This document shows, one piece after another, positions 21,425 to 33,761 of a stretch of 64,000 nucleotides of DNA. Source of the DNA: Drosophila persimilis (lineage: Eukaryota; Arthropoda; Insecta; Diptera; Drosophilidae); NCBI RefSeq assembly GCF_003286085.1, contig NW_020825294.1:16018501-16082500 (forward strand). The letters are read 5' to 3'. Below the pieces are notes generated by a model that saw nothing but the letters and a program-made list of their open reading frames with translations, had not been told where the DNA came from and did not search any database. Positions within the stretch are counted from its first letter, which is position 1. The number at the start of each line of letters is the position of its first letter. A program made the translations under genes and the position numbers.

Positions 21425-21946
21425 GCCTTATTGTCCCACAGTGCAAAATTTGTAACTGTCGATCGTCTCATGCACAAAGCAACTACGACGACAATACTGT
21501 TGTCCGTGTCTTTCTTTTGTTTTTTTTCGTTTTCTTTTAAGTATCCCCCCGAGTTGCTATTTACACACACACACTCGCGATTTTCTATGCCTTGGTATAC
21601 ACACTTTTGGGTATACACACTCGCCGTTTTGTGCGGCTTGGCATACGCACTTTTTGGTATACACACTTGAGTCTCCGTTCGCTTTTGTGTTTCTTGATCC
21701 GTTGGGACTGTTTTATTTTGGACTTTAAACCACGGCAACGCTCCGATTCGCTGCAAAATTCTAATCAAAAAACACAATGCGAATCTCCGTTGAATTTGTT
21801 CAACTTGTTCTTTTGCCTTTCTATGTACACACATAACCCCAATGAGTCTATGCCATTTTTTTTAGCACTGCTTTTCACTAAGCACCAAACAATGTTTATT
21901 GTTTCTCACTGTTTCTGTTTTATACTGTTTCTGGGTGAATTGGTGT
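21425..21946 (-). other. Copia-1 leader with gag-start deletion junction
   Basis: About 520 bases of leader. The junction near 21425-21427 joins sequence equivalent to 31735 and 32023 of Copia-2, with GC at the join. The region repeats TATACACAC-like phrases. No functional ORF. Confidence 0.75.
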
Positions 21947-21960
21947 CTGGGCCCATAACC
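21947..21960 (-). other. Copia-1 primer binding site (initiator tRNA-Met, internal)
   Basis: GGTTATGGGCCCAG on the element strand, directly next to the LTR. It matches the anticodon-side segment of initiator tRNA-Met that Drosophila copia uses after tRNA cleavage. Confidence 0.9.
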
Positions 21961-22164
21961 TGTTAAAGTTATTTTATTTGTAAGACAGCAGAATATCAGT
22001 ATACAGAATTATATGTGCTTCCGAGTAACATACGCAAGAGAGAGACACCGAAAAGGGAACATCGATATACAGAACATCGATATGAGAACATCGATATGCA
22101 GCAGGGCACATGCGCAGTGTTGTTACAGATCAATATCTAATTATCGTGGCGGTCACTTTGAACA
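21961..22164 (-). repeat. Copia-1 5' LTR
   Basis: 204 bp, identical by eye to 17502-17705. Confidence 0.95.
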
Positions 22165-25100
22165 ATAACCCTTGCCGGACAACTTATATCTGCTGACGAA
22201 ATACGTCTCTCCGCTGGCGGAAAACTTATTTCCGGTGGCGGGAAATCCATATCCCCTGCCAGACAAATTATCTCTTCTGACGAAATACGTCTCTCCGCTG
22301 GCGGAAAACTTATTTCCGGTGGCGGGAAATCTATATCCGCTGGCGGACAACTTATCTCTGCTAACGAAATACGTATCTCCGCTGGCGGAAAACTTATTTC
22401 CGGTGGCGGGAAATTAATATCCCCTGCCGGACAACTTATCTCTGCTGACGAAATACGATTCTCCGCCGGCAGAAAACTTATTTCCGGTGGCGGGAAATCT
22501 ATATCCCCTGCCGCACAACTCATCTCTGCTGATGAAATACGTCTCTCCGCTGGCGGAAAACTTGTTTCCGGTGGCGTGAAATCTATATCCGCTGACGGAC
22601 AACTTATCTCCGCTGGCAGACAATTTATCTCCGGCGGCGGGAAATTTATATCCCCAGACGGACAATTTATCCCCGCAGACGAATTACGTTTCTCCGCTGG
22701 CGTAAAACTTATTTCTGGTGGCAGATAATTTATATCCGCTGACGAACTACGTTTCTCCTCTGGCAGAAAACTTATAACCCTTGTCGGACAACTTATCTCT
22801 GCTGACGATATACGTCTCTCCGGCGAACAACTTATCGCCGCTGGCAGACAATTTATCTCCGCTGACGAACTACGTTCCTGCGCTGCCAGAAAACTTATCT
22901 CCGCTGGCAGAACATGTACTTCCGGTGGCGGGAAATTTATATCCCCTGCCGGACAACTTATCTCTGCTGACGAAATACGTCTCTCCGCTGGCGGAAAACT
23001 TGTTTCCGGTGGCGGGAAATCTATATCCGCTGAGGGACAACTTATCTCCGCTGGCAGACAATTTATCTCCGGCGGCAGGAAATTTATATCCCCAGACGGA
23101 CAATTTATCCCCGCAGACGAATTACGTTTCTCCGCTGGCGTAAAACTTATTTCCGGTGGCAGATCATTTATATCCGCTGACGAACTACGTTTCTCCTCTG
23201 GCAGAAAACTTATCTCCAGAGGGGGATATTTATAACACTTGCCGAACAACTTATCTCTGCTGACGAAATACGTCTCTCCGCTGGCGGAAAAGTTATTTCC
23301 GGAGGCGGGAAATCTATATCCCCTGCCGGACAACTTATCTCTGCTGACGAAATACGTCTCTCCGGCGAACAACTTATCGCCGCTGGCAGACAATTTATCT
23401 CCGCTGACGAACTACGTTCCTGCGCTGCCAGAAAACTTATCTCCGCTGGCAGAACATGTACTTCCGGTGGCGGGAAATTTATATCCCCTGCCGGACAACT
23501 TATCTCTGCTGACGAAATACGTCTCTCCGCTGGCGGAAAACTTGTTTCCGGTGGCGGGAAATCTATATCCGCTGAGGGACAACTTATCTCCGCTGGCAGA
23601 CAATTTATCTCCGGCGGCGGGAAATTTATATCCCCAGACGGACAATTTATCCCCGCAGACGAATTACGTTTCTCCGCTGGCGTAAAACTTATTTCTGCTG
23701 GCAGACAATTTATCTCCGCTGACGAATACGTTCCTGCGCTGCCAGAAAACTTATCTCCGCTGGCAGAACATGTACTTCCGGTGGCGGGAAATTTATATCC
23801 CCTGGCGGACAGCTTATCTCTGCTGACGAAATACGTCTCTCCGCTGGCGGAAAACTTGTTTCCGGTGGCGGGAAATCTATATCCGCTGAGGGACAACTTA
23901 TCTCCGCTGGCAGACAATTTATCTCCGGCGGCGGGAAATTTATAACCCCAGACGGACAATTTATCCCCGCAGACGAATTACGTTTCTCCGCTGGCGTAAA
24001 ACTTATTTCCGGTGGCAGATCATTTATATCCGCTGACGAACTACGTTTCTCCTCTGGCAGAAAACTTATCTCCAGAGGGGGATATTTATAACACTTGCCG
24101 AACAACTTATCTCTGCTGATGAAATACGTCTCTCCGCTGGCGGAAAACTTATTTCCGGTGGCAGACAATTTATCTCCGCTGACGAACTACGATTATCCGC
24201 TGGCAGAAATCTTATCTCCGGCGGCGGGAAATTTATATCTCCTGACGGACAATTTATCCCCGCTGACGAACTACGTTTCTCCTCTGGCAGAAAACTTATC
24301 TCCAGAGGGGGAAATTTATAACCCTTGCCGGACAACTTATATCTGCTGACGAAATACGTCTCTCCGCTGGCGGAAAACTTATTTCCGGTGGCGGGAAATC
24401 CATATCCCCTGCCAGACAAATTATCTCTCCTGACGAAATACGTCTCTCCGCTGGCGGAAAACTTATTTCCGGTGGCGGGAAATCTATATCCGCTGGCGGA
24501 CAACTTATCTCCGCTGGCAGACAATTTATCTCCGCTGACGAACTACGATTATCCGCTGGCAGAAATCTTATCTCCGGCGGCGGGAAATTTATATCCCCTG
24601 ACGGACAATTTATCCCCGCTGACGAGCTACGTTTCTCCTCTGGCAGAAAACTTATCTCCAGAGGGGGAAATTTATAACCCTTGCCGGACAACTTATATCT
24701 GCTGACGAAATACGTCTCTTCGCTGGCGGAAAACTTATTTCCGGTGGCGGGAAATCCATATCCCCTGCTAGACAAATTATCTCTCCTGACGAAATACGTC
24801 TCTCCGCTGGCGGAAAACTTGTTTCCGGTGGCGGGAAATCTATATCCGCTGGCAGAAAACTTATCTCCGCTGGCAGAACATGTACTTCCAGTGGCGAGGA
24901 ATTTATATCCCCTACCGGACATCTTATCTCTGCTGACAAAATACATCTCTCCGCTGGCGGTAAAAATATTCTGCGGTGGCGGGAAATTTATATCCGCTGA
25001 CGAACTACGTTTCTCCTCTGGCATAAAACTTATCTCCAGAGGGGGAAATTTATAACCCTTGCCGGACCACTTATTTCTGCTGACGAAATACGTCTCTCCG

Positions 25101-27813
25101 CTTGCGGAAAAGTTATTTCCGGTGGCGGAATATCTATATCACCTGCCGGAAAACTTATCTCTGCTGACGAACTACGTTTCTCCGCCGGCAGAAAACTTAT
25201 CCCCGCTGGCAGAACATGTACTTCCGGTGGCGAGGAATTTATATCCCCTACCGGACATCTTATCTCTGCTGAAAAAATACGTCTCTCCGCTGGCGGAAAA
25301 CTTATTTCCGGTGGCGGAATATCTATATCACCTGCCGGAAAACTTATCTCTGCTGACGAACTACGTTTCTCCGCCGGCAGAAAACTTATCTCCGCTGGCA
25401 GAACATGTACTTCCGGTGGCGAGGAATTTATATCCCCTACCGGACATCTTATCTCTGCTGACAAAATACATCTCTCCGCTGGCGGTAACAATATTCTGCG
25501 GTGGCGGGAAATTTATATCCGCTGACGAACTACGTTTCTCCACTGGCAGAAAATTAATCTCCGCTGGCAGAAAATTTACCTCCGGCGGCGGGAAATTTAT
25601 ATCTCCTGCGGACAACTTATCTCTGCTGACAAAAAACGTCTCTCCGCTGGCGGAAAACTTATCTCCGGTGGCGGGAAACGTATATCCTCTGACGGACAAT
25701 TTATCCCCGCTGACGAATTACGTTTCTCCACCGGCAGAGCACTTATCTCCGCTGGCAGAACATTTACTTCCGGCGGCGAGGAATTTATATCCCCTACCGG
25801 ACATCTTATCTCTGCTGACGAAATACGTCTCTCCGCTGGCGGAAAACTTATTTCCGGTGGCAGACAATTTATCTCCGCTGACGAACTACGATTATCCGCT
25901 GGCAGAAATCTTATCTCCGGCGGCGGGAAATTTATATCCCCTGACGGACAATTTATCCCCGCTGACGAACTACGTTTCTCCTCTGGCAGAAAACTTATCT
26001 CCAGAGGGGGAAATTTATAACCCTTGCCGGACAACTTATCTCTGCTGATGAAATACGTCTCTCCGCTGGCGGAAAACTTATTTCCGGTGGCGGGAAATCT
26101 ATATCCGCTGGCGGACAACTTATCTCCGCTGGCAGACAATTTATCTCCGCTGACGAACTACGATTATCCGCTGGCAGAAATCTTATCTCCGGCGGCGGGA
26201 AATTTATATCCCCTGACGGACAATTTATCCCCGCTGACGAACTACGTTTCTCCTCTGGCAGAAAACTTATCTCCAGAGGGGGAAATTTATAACCCTTGCC
26301 GGACAACTTATATCTGCTGACGAAATACGTCTCTCCGCTGGCGGAAAACTTATTTCCGGTGGCGGGAAATCCATATCCCCTGCTAGACAAATTATCTCTC
26401 CTGACGAAATACGTCTCTCCGCTGGCGGAAAACTTATTTCCGGTGGCGGGAAATCTATATCCGCTGGCAGAAAACTTATCTCCGCTGGCAGAACATGTAC
26501 TTCCAGTGGCGAGGAATTTATATCCCCTACCGGACATCTTATCTCTGCTGACAAAATACATATCTCCGCTGGCGGTAAAAATATTCTGCGGTGGCGGGAA
26601 ATTTATATCCGCTGACGAACTACGTTTCTCCTCTGGCAGAAAACTTATCTCCAGAGGGGGAAATTTATAACCCTTGCCGGACCACTTATTTCTGCTGACG
26701 AAATACGTCTCTCCGCTTGCGGAAAAGTTATTTCCGGTGGCGGAATATCTATATCACCTGCCGGAAAACTTATCTCTTCTGACGAACTACGTTTCTCCGC
26801 CGGCAGAAAACTTATCTCCGCTGGCAGAACATGTACTTCCGGTGGCGAGGAATTTATATCCCCTACCGGACATCTTATCTCTGCTGAAAAAATACATCTC
26901 TCCGCTGGCGGTAAAAATATTCTGCGGTGGCGGGAAATTTATATCCGCTGACGAATTACGTTTCTCCACTGGCAGAAAATTAATCTCCGCTGGCAGAAAA
27001 TTTACCTCCGGCGGCGGGAAATTTATATCTCCTGCGGACAACTTATCTCTGCTAACAAAAAACGTCTCTCCGCTGGCGGAAAACTTATCTCCGGTGGCGG
27101 GAAATTTATATCCCCTGACGGACAATTTATCCCCGCTGACGAATTACGTTTCTCCACCGGCAGAGCACTTATCTCCGCTGGCAGAACATTTACTTCCGGC
27201 GGCTAGGAATTTATATCCCCTACCGGACATCTTATCTCTGCTGCCGAAATACGTCTCTCCGCTGGCGGAAAACTTATTTCCGGTGGCAGACAATTTATCT
27301 CCGCTGACGAACTACGATTATCCGCTGGCAGAAATCTTATCTCCGGCGGCGGGAAATTTATATCCCCTGACGGACAATTTATCCCCGCTGACGAACTACG
27401 TTTCTCCTCTGGCAGAAAACTTATCTCCAGAGGGGGAAATTTTTAACCCTTGCCGGACAACTTATCTCTGCTGACGAAATACGTCTCTCCGCTGGCGGAA
27501 AACTTATTTCCGGTGCCGGGAAATCTATATCCCCTGCCAGACAACTTATCTCTGCTTACGAAATACGTCTCTCCGCTGGCGGAAAACATATTTGTGGTGG
27601 CGGGAAATCTATATCCCCTGCCAGACAACTTATCTCCGCTGGCGGAAAATTTACCTCCGCTGGCAGTAAACTTATCTCCGGCGGCGAGAAATTTATATCC
27701 CATGCGGGACATCTTATCTCTGCTGGCTTTATATCCGCTGGCGGAAGACTTTTCTCCGCTGACGAACTACGTTTCTCCACTGGCAGAAAACTTATCTCCG
27801 CTGGCAGAACATT
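22165..27813 (+). repeat. 21 bp satellite array, block 3
   Basis: Resumes in mid-monomer with the Copia-1 TSD. Same orientation as other blocks. It contains repeated 0.4-1.6 kb higher-order copies: 22781-23143 resembles 23323-23685, 24681 onward resembles 26296 onward (offset 1,615), and 25059 resembles 26674. Almost the whole block is collinear with 37.4-41.05 kb. Shadow ORFs up to 418 codons on the minus strand (22137-23393) and 329 on the plus strand (25059-26048) are not genes. Confidence 0.95.
27809..27813. other. Copia-2 target-site duplication (left)
   Basis: ACATT, repeated exactly at 32751-32755. The unoccupied version ACATTTACTTCC is present at 41043. Confidence 0.93.
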
Positions 27814-28017
27814 TGTTAAAGTTATTTTATTTGTAAGACAGCAGAATATCAGTATACAGAATTATATGTGCTTCCGAGTAACATACGCAAGAGAGAGACA
27901 CCGAAAAGGGAACATCGATATACAGAACATCGATATGAGAACATCGATATGCAGCAGGGCACATGCGCAGTGTTGTTACAGATCAATATCTAATTATCGT
28001 GGCGGTCACTTTGAACA
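27814..28017 (-). repeat. Copia-2 3' LTR
   Basis: 204 bp, TGTTAAAG...TTGAACA, same as the Copia-1 LTRs. The GAGGAGGAG polypurine tract follows at 28018-28026. Confidence 0.95.
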
Positions 28018-28089
28018 CTCCTCCTCAACACAACGCATGTTTACAAACTTTAAATATACTTAACTAATATTCAATAACATGTCAAGCAC

Positions 28090-29670
28090 TTATAAACGAT
28101 CTTTTAAACCAAATGCGAATACAAATTTATGGTGCTTAACTTTGGCTAAGTTCTTTGTGTGGACATCTGCTATCATCTCATCGGTTGGCAGATATGCAAT
28201 GTTGACTGCACCTCTCTTGAGAACCTCTCGAATATGATGTATCTTGACGTCGATGTGCTTTGTACGTGCATGAAACATGGGGTTTCTAGCAAGCTGCTGT
28301 GCTCCAATGTTGTCGCCGTACATCTGAATAGCTGACTCCTTGGATATCAGCTTTAAGTCAATCAGTAGGCTGCGAAAGTATATCGCCTCTTTTGCTGCAG
28401 ATGATAAGGCTATGTACTCTGCCTCCGTGGAACTGAGGGCAACCGTCGATTGCTTTCTTGACTCCCAAGAAACCGCTCCTCCTGCCAACATGCATACATA
28501 GCCAGTGAATGACTTTCGGTTCGTCATATCACTTGCCCAATCTGCATCAACAAAACACTCAATTGCCTTTCCTTGCTTTGTGTAGCATATCTCCCAGTCG
28601 ATAGTTTTTGCCAAATATCGAAGGATGTGCTTGGCTGCCGCTTCATGCTCGGAATGAGGATCCTTGTTACGTTGTGCTAATTTGTTCACCGAATGCGCAA
28701 TGTCTGGACGAGTCATAACAGCAAGATAAGATAACTCTCCAATTAGCTTTTGGAACGATGTGATGTCGACCCTGCGGCAATCCTCTTTGTTGCATGCCAC
28801 CTGGTAACCAGCTTCAAGAGGCGTGGACGTCTGTCGACAATCTTTCAAATTGTACTGTTCGAGCAACTCTCTAATATATTTCCGTTGGCTGATTGAAATC
28901 GCACCCGTACTGCCTTCACGTTTCACCTCAATACCTAAAAAGTATTGCATAGGCCCGATGTCAACCACATCAAATTCTGCTGCGATCTTTATCTTGATAT
29001 CAGATATATCATCTAGGTCCTTACACGCCAAAATAATGTCATCTACGTAGACAGCTATTAGACACATATTTTTACCTGGCTTACGATACAGACAGGGTTC
29101 GTTGACAGTCGGTATAAAACCAATGCGTCTCAGCGTTGCATCCAACGTAGAGTTCCACACTCTTCCTGATTGTTTTAGGCCATATATACTTTTGTGAAGC
29201 CTCAAAACGTGATTTGGGTGAACTTCGCTGATGAAGCCCTCAGGTTGTCTCATAAAAACCTCATCTTCCAATTCGCCGTTGAGATACGCCGTGACAACAT
29301 CCATTTGATGTAGGTGGAGACCATGTTCGACTGCAAGTGCAATTATCAACCTGATAGTTGCGTGGCGTACAACTGGTGCAAATGTTTCCTTGTAGTCGAT
29401 CCCGTAGCGTTGGCTACAACCTTTCGCCACCAGACGTGATTTGAGCCTGTTCACGCTTCCATCCGGATTGGACTTAACTGCGTAAACCCATCTGCATCCA
29501 ATGGACTTTTTCCCGCTGGGCAATTTAGTAAGCGACCACGTGCCGTTCTTCACGAGAGATTCGTACTCGTCCTTCATTGATGCTTTCCATATCTCGCCTT
29601 CAGTAGACCGTTCAGCTTGTGCGTAGTTTTGTGGAACTTGTACGTCTGCTGCCAGTATCGCATTGAGCAT
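28090..29670 (-). pseudogene. Copia-2 reverse transcriptase and RNase H
   Basis: 526 codons, nearly identical to the Copia-1 RT-RNase H part. YVDD (AVYVDDIILAC), CFVDADWASD and SSTEAEYIAL are present. One visible difference is ADVHTK where Copia-1 has ADVLTK near the C-terminus. It is cut off from integrase by the 4 bp deletion near 29683. The N-terminal methionine is internal to the polyprotein. Confidence 0.9.
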
Positions 29671-29893
29671 ATGATACTGCTTCGTCGTCCTGGTTTGCCC
29701 GTCCGTACTATGGTTGGGCGTCCTGGTCCTCTTATTGGTTCTGGAATTACAAGAATGTCATTACTAGACCTAATCTCCTCCTGATTTTCTGGCTCATTTT
29801 CTAGATCTTTAAATTGCTCGCTATCCATTTCGGGTTCAGCGTTCTGGTTTTGTTGAACCTCAATTGATGATATGTCATTGGAACATGATGCAT
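29574..29893 (-). pseudogene. Copia-2 integrase-RT linker, between two frameshifts
   Basis: Acidic linker (NEPENQEEIRSSND, GPGRPTIVRTGKPG). It is displaced by a 1 bp deletion near 29911 (GGTCTAC versus GGTTCTAC in Copia-1) and a 4 bp deletion near 29683 (GCTTCGTCG versus GCTTCCTTGGTCG). Confidence 0.8.
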
Positions 29894-31342
29894 CTAGTTT
29901 GCCGCCTTCAGGTCTACAAAAATGACATCCCTACTCTCTACGAGTTTCCTGGTTTCTTTACTGACCAAACGGTATGCTTTGGCCGTATCCGAGTAGCCCA
30001 CCATTATATACTCTAAGCCTTTCTGTGCGAACTTTGATTTCTTTGTTTTATCTAGAGCTATCGCTACTGAGCCAAAAACTCTTAAATGCGATACCACTGG
30101 CTTTCGACCTGTCCATATTTCAAAAGGTGTCACCCCGCTCAAGCAGCTGCTTGCCACTCTATTTCGCAAATACGTGGCAGTTCGAATCGCTTCTGCCCAA
30201 TAGCATTCACTCAACCCAGCATGCAGCAGCATACTTCTTGCCATTTCTACCAATGTTCTGTTGGCCCTTTCTGCAACTCCGTTTTGTTGAGGTGTATATG
30301 GCACTGTTAAGTTTCGCTTTATTCCATTTTGGTTTAGGTAATTGTCAAAAACGTTTGATATGTATTCTCGGCCATTGTCGCTTTGTAAAACCTTGACTTT
30401 TCTCCCAGTTTGGCACTCAACTTGACTTTTAAATTCTTTAAAAGCCTCGAAAACCTGATCTTTGGTTTTTAGGAAACTTACTGATACATATCTTGAACAA
30501 TCATCAATAAATGTGGCGAAATATCGATTGCCTCCCATTGACTGCTTTTGCATTGGACCGCATACATCAGTATGTATTAAGTCTAGAACGCCCTTTGACC
30601 TGTTTGTGCTCGATTGAAATGGTTGCACGCAAATTTTACTTTTTGCGCATGTTGCACACACTTGTTTTGGCTTGTATATGCCCTTGAGACCTATTACCAT
30701 CTCCTTGTTAACCATTTCCTTTAATGCGTCAAAATGTACATGTCCGAACCTATTGTGCCATTTGAATGCATCTGCCTCAACATTTACAATGTTCATACAC
30801 TTTTCCTGATTGTCCTGAACCATAAACAATCCATTTTCCAGATGTGCCTTTATAACTATTTTTCCGTTTTCAAAAATCATCGCTTGATTTTTCTCAAACA
30901 CAACTTTTTTTCCATGTTTTAATAGTTTTGTGACCGATATAAAATTGTACTGCAAATCTGCTACCAAGATAACATTTTCCATCGTAACGGATCTATCACC
31001 GAACTTTACTTGAACAGTTCCATGCCCTTCAGCAATAAGTGATTTACCGCCGCCTAAAAATACTTTTTGATTATCTTCCGTGAACGACACAAAGCGTTCC
31101 TTGTCACAACATAGATGCGCCGTTGCGCCACTGTCTATGCACCATGCATTTAACATCTGGTCATTCGGCTTAGCTAAACTTAGGATTGGTACATATTTTT
31201 CTGGTTCCACTTTGTCATATTCGGTTACGCAAAGCATTGTACCCAATCTTTCCCCGCTTTTACTGTTTGCGCCCTTGTTGTTTGCTTCTTCCTGCTTGCT
31301 TTTAGCACGGCATTCCGATTTAAAATGGCCTTCCTTTCCGCA
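29894..31342 (-). pseudogene. Copia-2 protease and integrase
   Basis: Same frame as gag, resuming after the TAG at 31343-31345. It holds the rest of the knuckle, protease WCIDSGATAHLC, gag-pre-integrase, CATCAKSKIC, and the complete integrase core (LIHTDVCGPM, LQSDNGREY, PQQNGVAERANRT). It continues without the frameshift seen in Copia-1, through VFGSVAIALDKTKKSKF, before the frame is lost near 29911. The integrase looks catalytically complete, but it can be made only by reading through the TAG. Confidence 0.88.
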
Positions 31343-32014
31343 CTAAAAACACTTTTTGCCCTTCTTAAAGTTTTTCTTAAAATTGTTGTTGTCATAACTG
31401 ACGTGTAGTTCCGCGCTACTTGTAATTTCCTTGCTAATGCTATCTTCCTGCCTATTCGCTTCTTCAGAAATTTTTATTTTTAGCATGCTCAAGCTCGGCA
31501 AATCATCTCGCGTCTCAATCGCAACAACAAAACTTTCATACGATTTAGGCAAACCATTTAGCAACACAACTGATAAGATCTTTTCATCAACCTTTATGTT
31601 GACCTCTGCTAAAGCCTCGTGTACCACCTGGAATTTCCGCAAATATTCCTGTGCACTTATACCATCCGACATTTTTAACGTCAACAATTGTTTAATTAAA
31701 AACACTACCCTTGCTGGTCCGCTTGGCCTGTGAATTTTATTTAGCTTTTGCCATGCCTGTGACGACGATACACAATTTTTAATATTGTTTAGTTGGGTCG
31801 ATTTAACACAAAGTAAAATTGACGCCAAAGCCTTTTGATCCTTTAGTTCAAAAGCTGCACGTTGCTCACTTGTTGCACTTTCACTAAGCTCAATTTTACC
31901 ACTGACGATTGGCCACAAATCATTTTGTATGAGAACACTTCTCATCAAAACTTCCCATGTGCTATAATTGTTTTCGTCCAGTTTCTCAATATTGAAATTC
32001 ATATTTCCACTCAT
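31343..32014 (-). pseudogene. Copia-2 Gag, truncated by TAG in the zinc knuckle
   Basis: 223 aa from a good ATG (32012-32014), beginning MSGNMNFNIEKLDENNYSTW, the usual N-terminus of copia Gag (UBN2-like). It runs through the capsid-like region and stops after KKGKKCF, where AAG has become TAG (31343-31345). The stop removes the CCHC RNA-binding knuckle and everything downstream. Copia-1 has the Lys codon at this place. Confidence 0.9.
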
Positions 32015-32532
32015 TTTTTATACTTATTGTCCCACAGTGCAAAATTTGTAATGCACAAAGCAACTACGACGACAATACTGTTGTCCGTGTCTTTCTTTGG
32101 TTTTTTTTTTTTTCGTTTTCTTTTAAGTATCCGCCCGAGTTGCTATTTACACACACACACTCGCGATTTTCTATGCCTTGGTATACACACTTTTGGGTAT
32201 ACACACTCGCCGCTTTGTGCGGCTTGGCATACGCACTTTTTGGTATACACACTTGAGTCTCCGTTCGCTTTTGTGTTTCTTGATCCGTTGGGACTGCTTT
32301 ATTTTGGACTTTAAACCACGGCAACGGTCCGATTCGCTGCAAAAATTCTAATCAAAAAACACAATGCGAATCTCCGTTGAATTTGTTCAACTTGTTCTTT
32401 TGCCTTTCTATGTACACACATAACCCCAATGAGTCTATGCCATTTTTTTAGCACTGCTTTTCACTAAGCACCAAACAATGTTTATTGTTTCTCACTGTTT
32501 CTGTTTTATACTGTTTCTGGGTGAATTGGTGT
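32015..32532 (-). other. Copia-2 5' leader
   Basis: 518 bases with repeated TATACACAC phrases and a T-rich stretch. No ORF of interest. It lacks a 14 bp segment (CTGTCGATCGTCTC) found in Copia-1. Confidence 0.7.
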
Positions 32533-32546
32533 CTGGGCCCATAACC
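32533..32546 (-). other. Copia-2 primer binding site (initiator tRNA-Met, internal)
   Basis: GGTTATGGGCCCAG on the element strand next to the LTR, same as Copia-1. Confidence 0.9.
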
Positions 32547-32750
32547 TGTTAAAGTTATTTTATTTGTAAGACAGCAGAATATCAGTATACAGAATTATAT
32601 GTGCTTCCGAGTAACATACGCAAGAGAGAGACACCGAAAAGGGAACATCGATATACAGAACATCGATATGAGAACATCGATATGCAGCAGGGCACATGCG
32701 CAGTGTTGTTACAGATCAATATCTAATTATCGTGGCGGTCACTTTGAACA
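32547..32750 (-). repeat. Copia-2 5' LTR
   Basis: 204 bp, identical by eye to the other three LTRs of this family. Confidence 0.95.
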
Positions 32751-33761
32751 ACATTTACTTCCGGCGGCGAGGAATTTATATCCCCTGCCGGACATCTTAT
32801 CTCTGCTGGCGAAATAAGTCTCTCAGCTCTCAGAAAACTAATTTCCGGTGGCGGGAAATCTATATCCCATGCCCGACATCTTATCTCTGCTGGCTTTATA
32901 TCCGCTGGCGGAAAACTTTTCTCCGCTGACAGACATCTTATCTCCGCTGCCGGACAACTTATCTCTGCTGACAAAATACGTCTCTCCGCTGTCGGAAAAC
33001 TTATCTCCGGTGGCGGGAAATTTATATCCGCTGGCGAAAAATTTACCTCCGCAGTAAACTTATCTCCGGCGGCGAGAAATTTATATCCCATGCCGGACAT
33101 CTTATCTCTGCTGGCTTTATATCCGCTGGCGGAAAACTTTTCTCCGATGACGAACTACGTTTCTCCACTGGCAGAAAACTTATCTCCGCTGGCAGAACAT
33201 TTACTTCCGGCGGCGAGGAATTTATATCCCCTGCCGGACATCTTATCACTGCTGGCTTTACATCCGCTGGCGGAAAACTTTTCCCCGCTGACAAAATACG
33301 TCTCTCCACTAGCAGAAATCTTATCTCCGGCGGCGGGAAATTTACATCCCCTGACGGACAATTTATCCCCGCTGACGAATTACGTTTCTCCACTGGCAGA
33401 AAATTAATCTCCGCTGGCAGAAAATTTACCTCCGGCGGCGGGAAATTTATATCTCCTGCGGACATCTTATCTCTGCTGACAAAAAACGTCTCTCCGCTGG
33501 CGGAAAACTTATCTCCTTTGGCGGGAAACGTATATCCTCTGACGGACAATTTATCCCCGCTGACGAATTACGTTTCTCCACCGGCAGAGCACTAATCTCT
33601 GCTTACGAAATACGTCTCTCCGCTGGCGGAAAACTTATTTCCGGTGCCGGGAAATCTATATCCCCTGCCAGACAACTTATCTCTGCTTACGAAATACGTC
33701 TCTCCACTAGCAGAAATCTTATCTCCGGCGGCGGGAAATTTACATCCCCTGACGGACAATT

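Larger units (their letters stand above)
17502..22164 (-). mobile_element. Copia-1: Ty1/copia LTR retrotransposon, gag-deleted copy
   Basis: A 4.66 kb minus-strand element with two 204 bp LTRs that are identical by eye and a perfect 5 bp ATAAC duplication. Integrase precedes RT, the Ty1/copia order. Compared with its twin Copia-2 it lacks about 287 bp that include the gag start, and it has indels in integrase. It is therefore young but non-autonomous. It was probably moved by proteins of another copy. Confidence 0.96.
27814..32750 (-). mobile_element. Copia-2: second copy of the Copia-1 family
   Basis: A 4.94 kb minus-strand element with 204 bp LTRs identical by eye to each other and to those of Copia-1, and a perfect ACATT duplication. 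It keeps the gag start that Copia-1 has lost. It has its own lesions: a TAG in the zinc knuckle, a 1 bp deletion and a 4 bp deletion in the integrase-RT linker. Confidence 0.96.
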
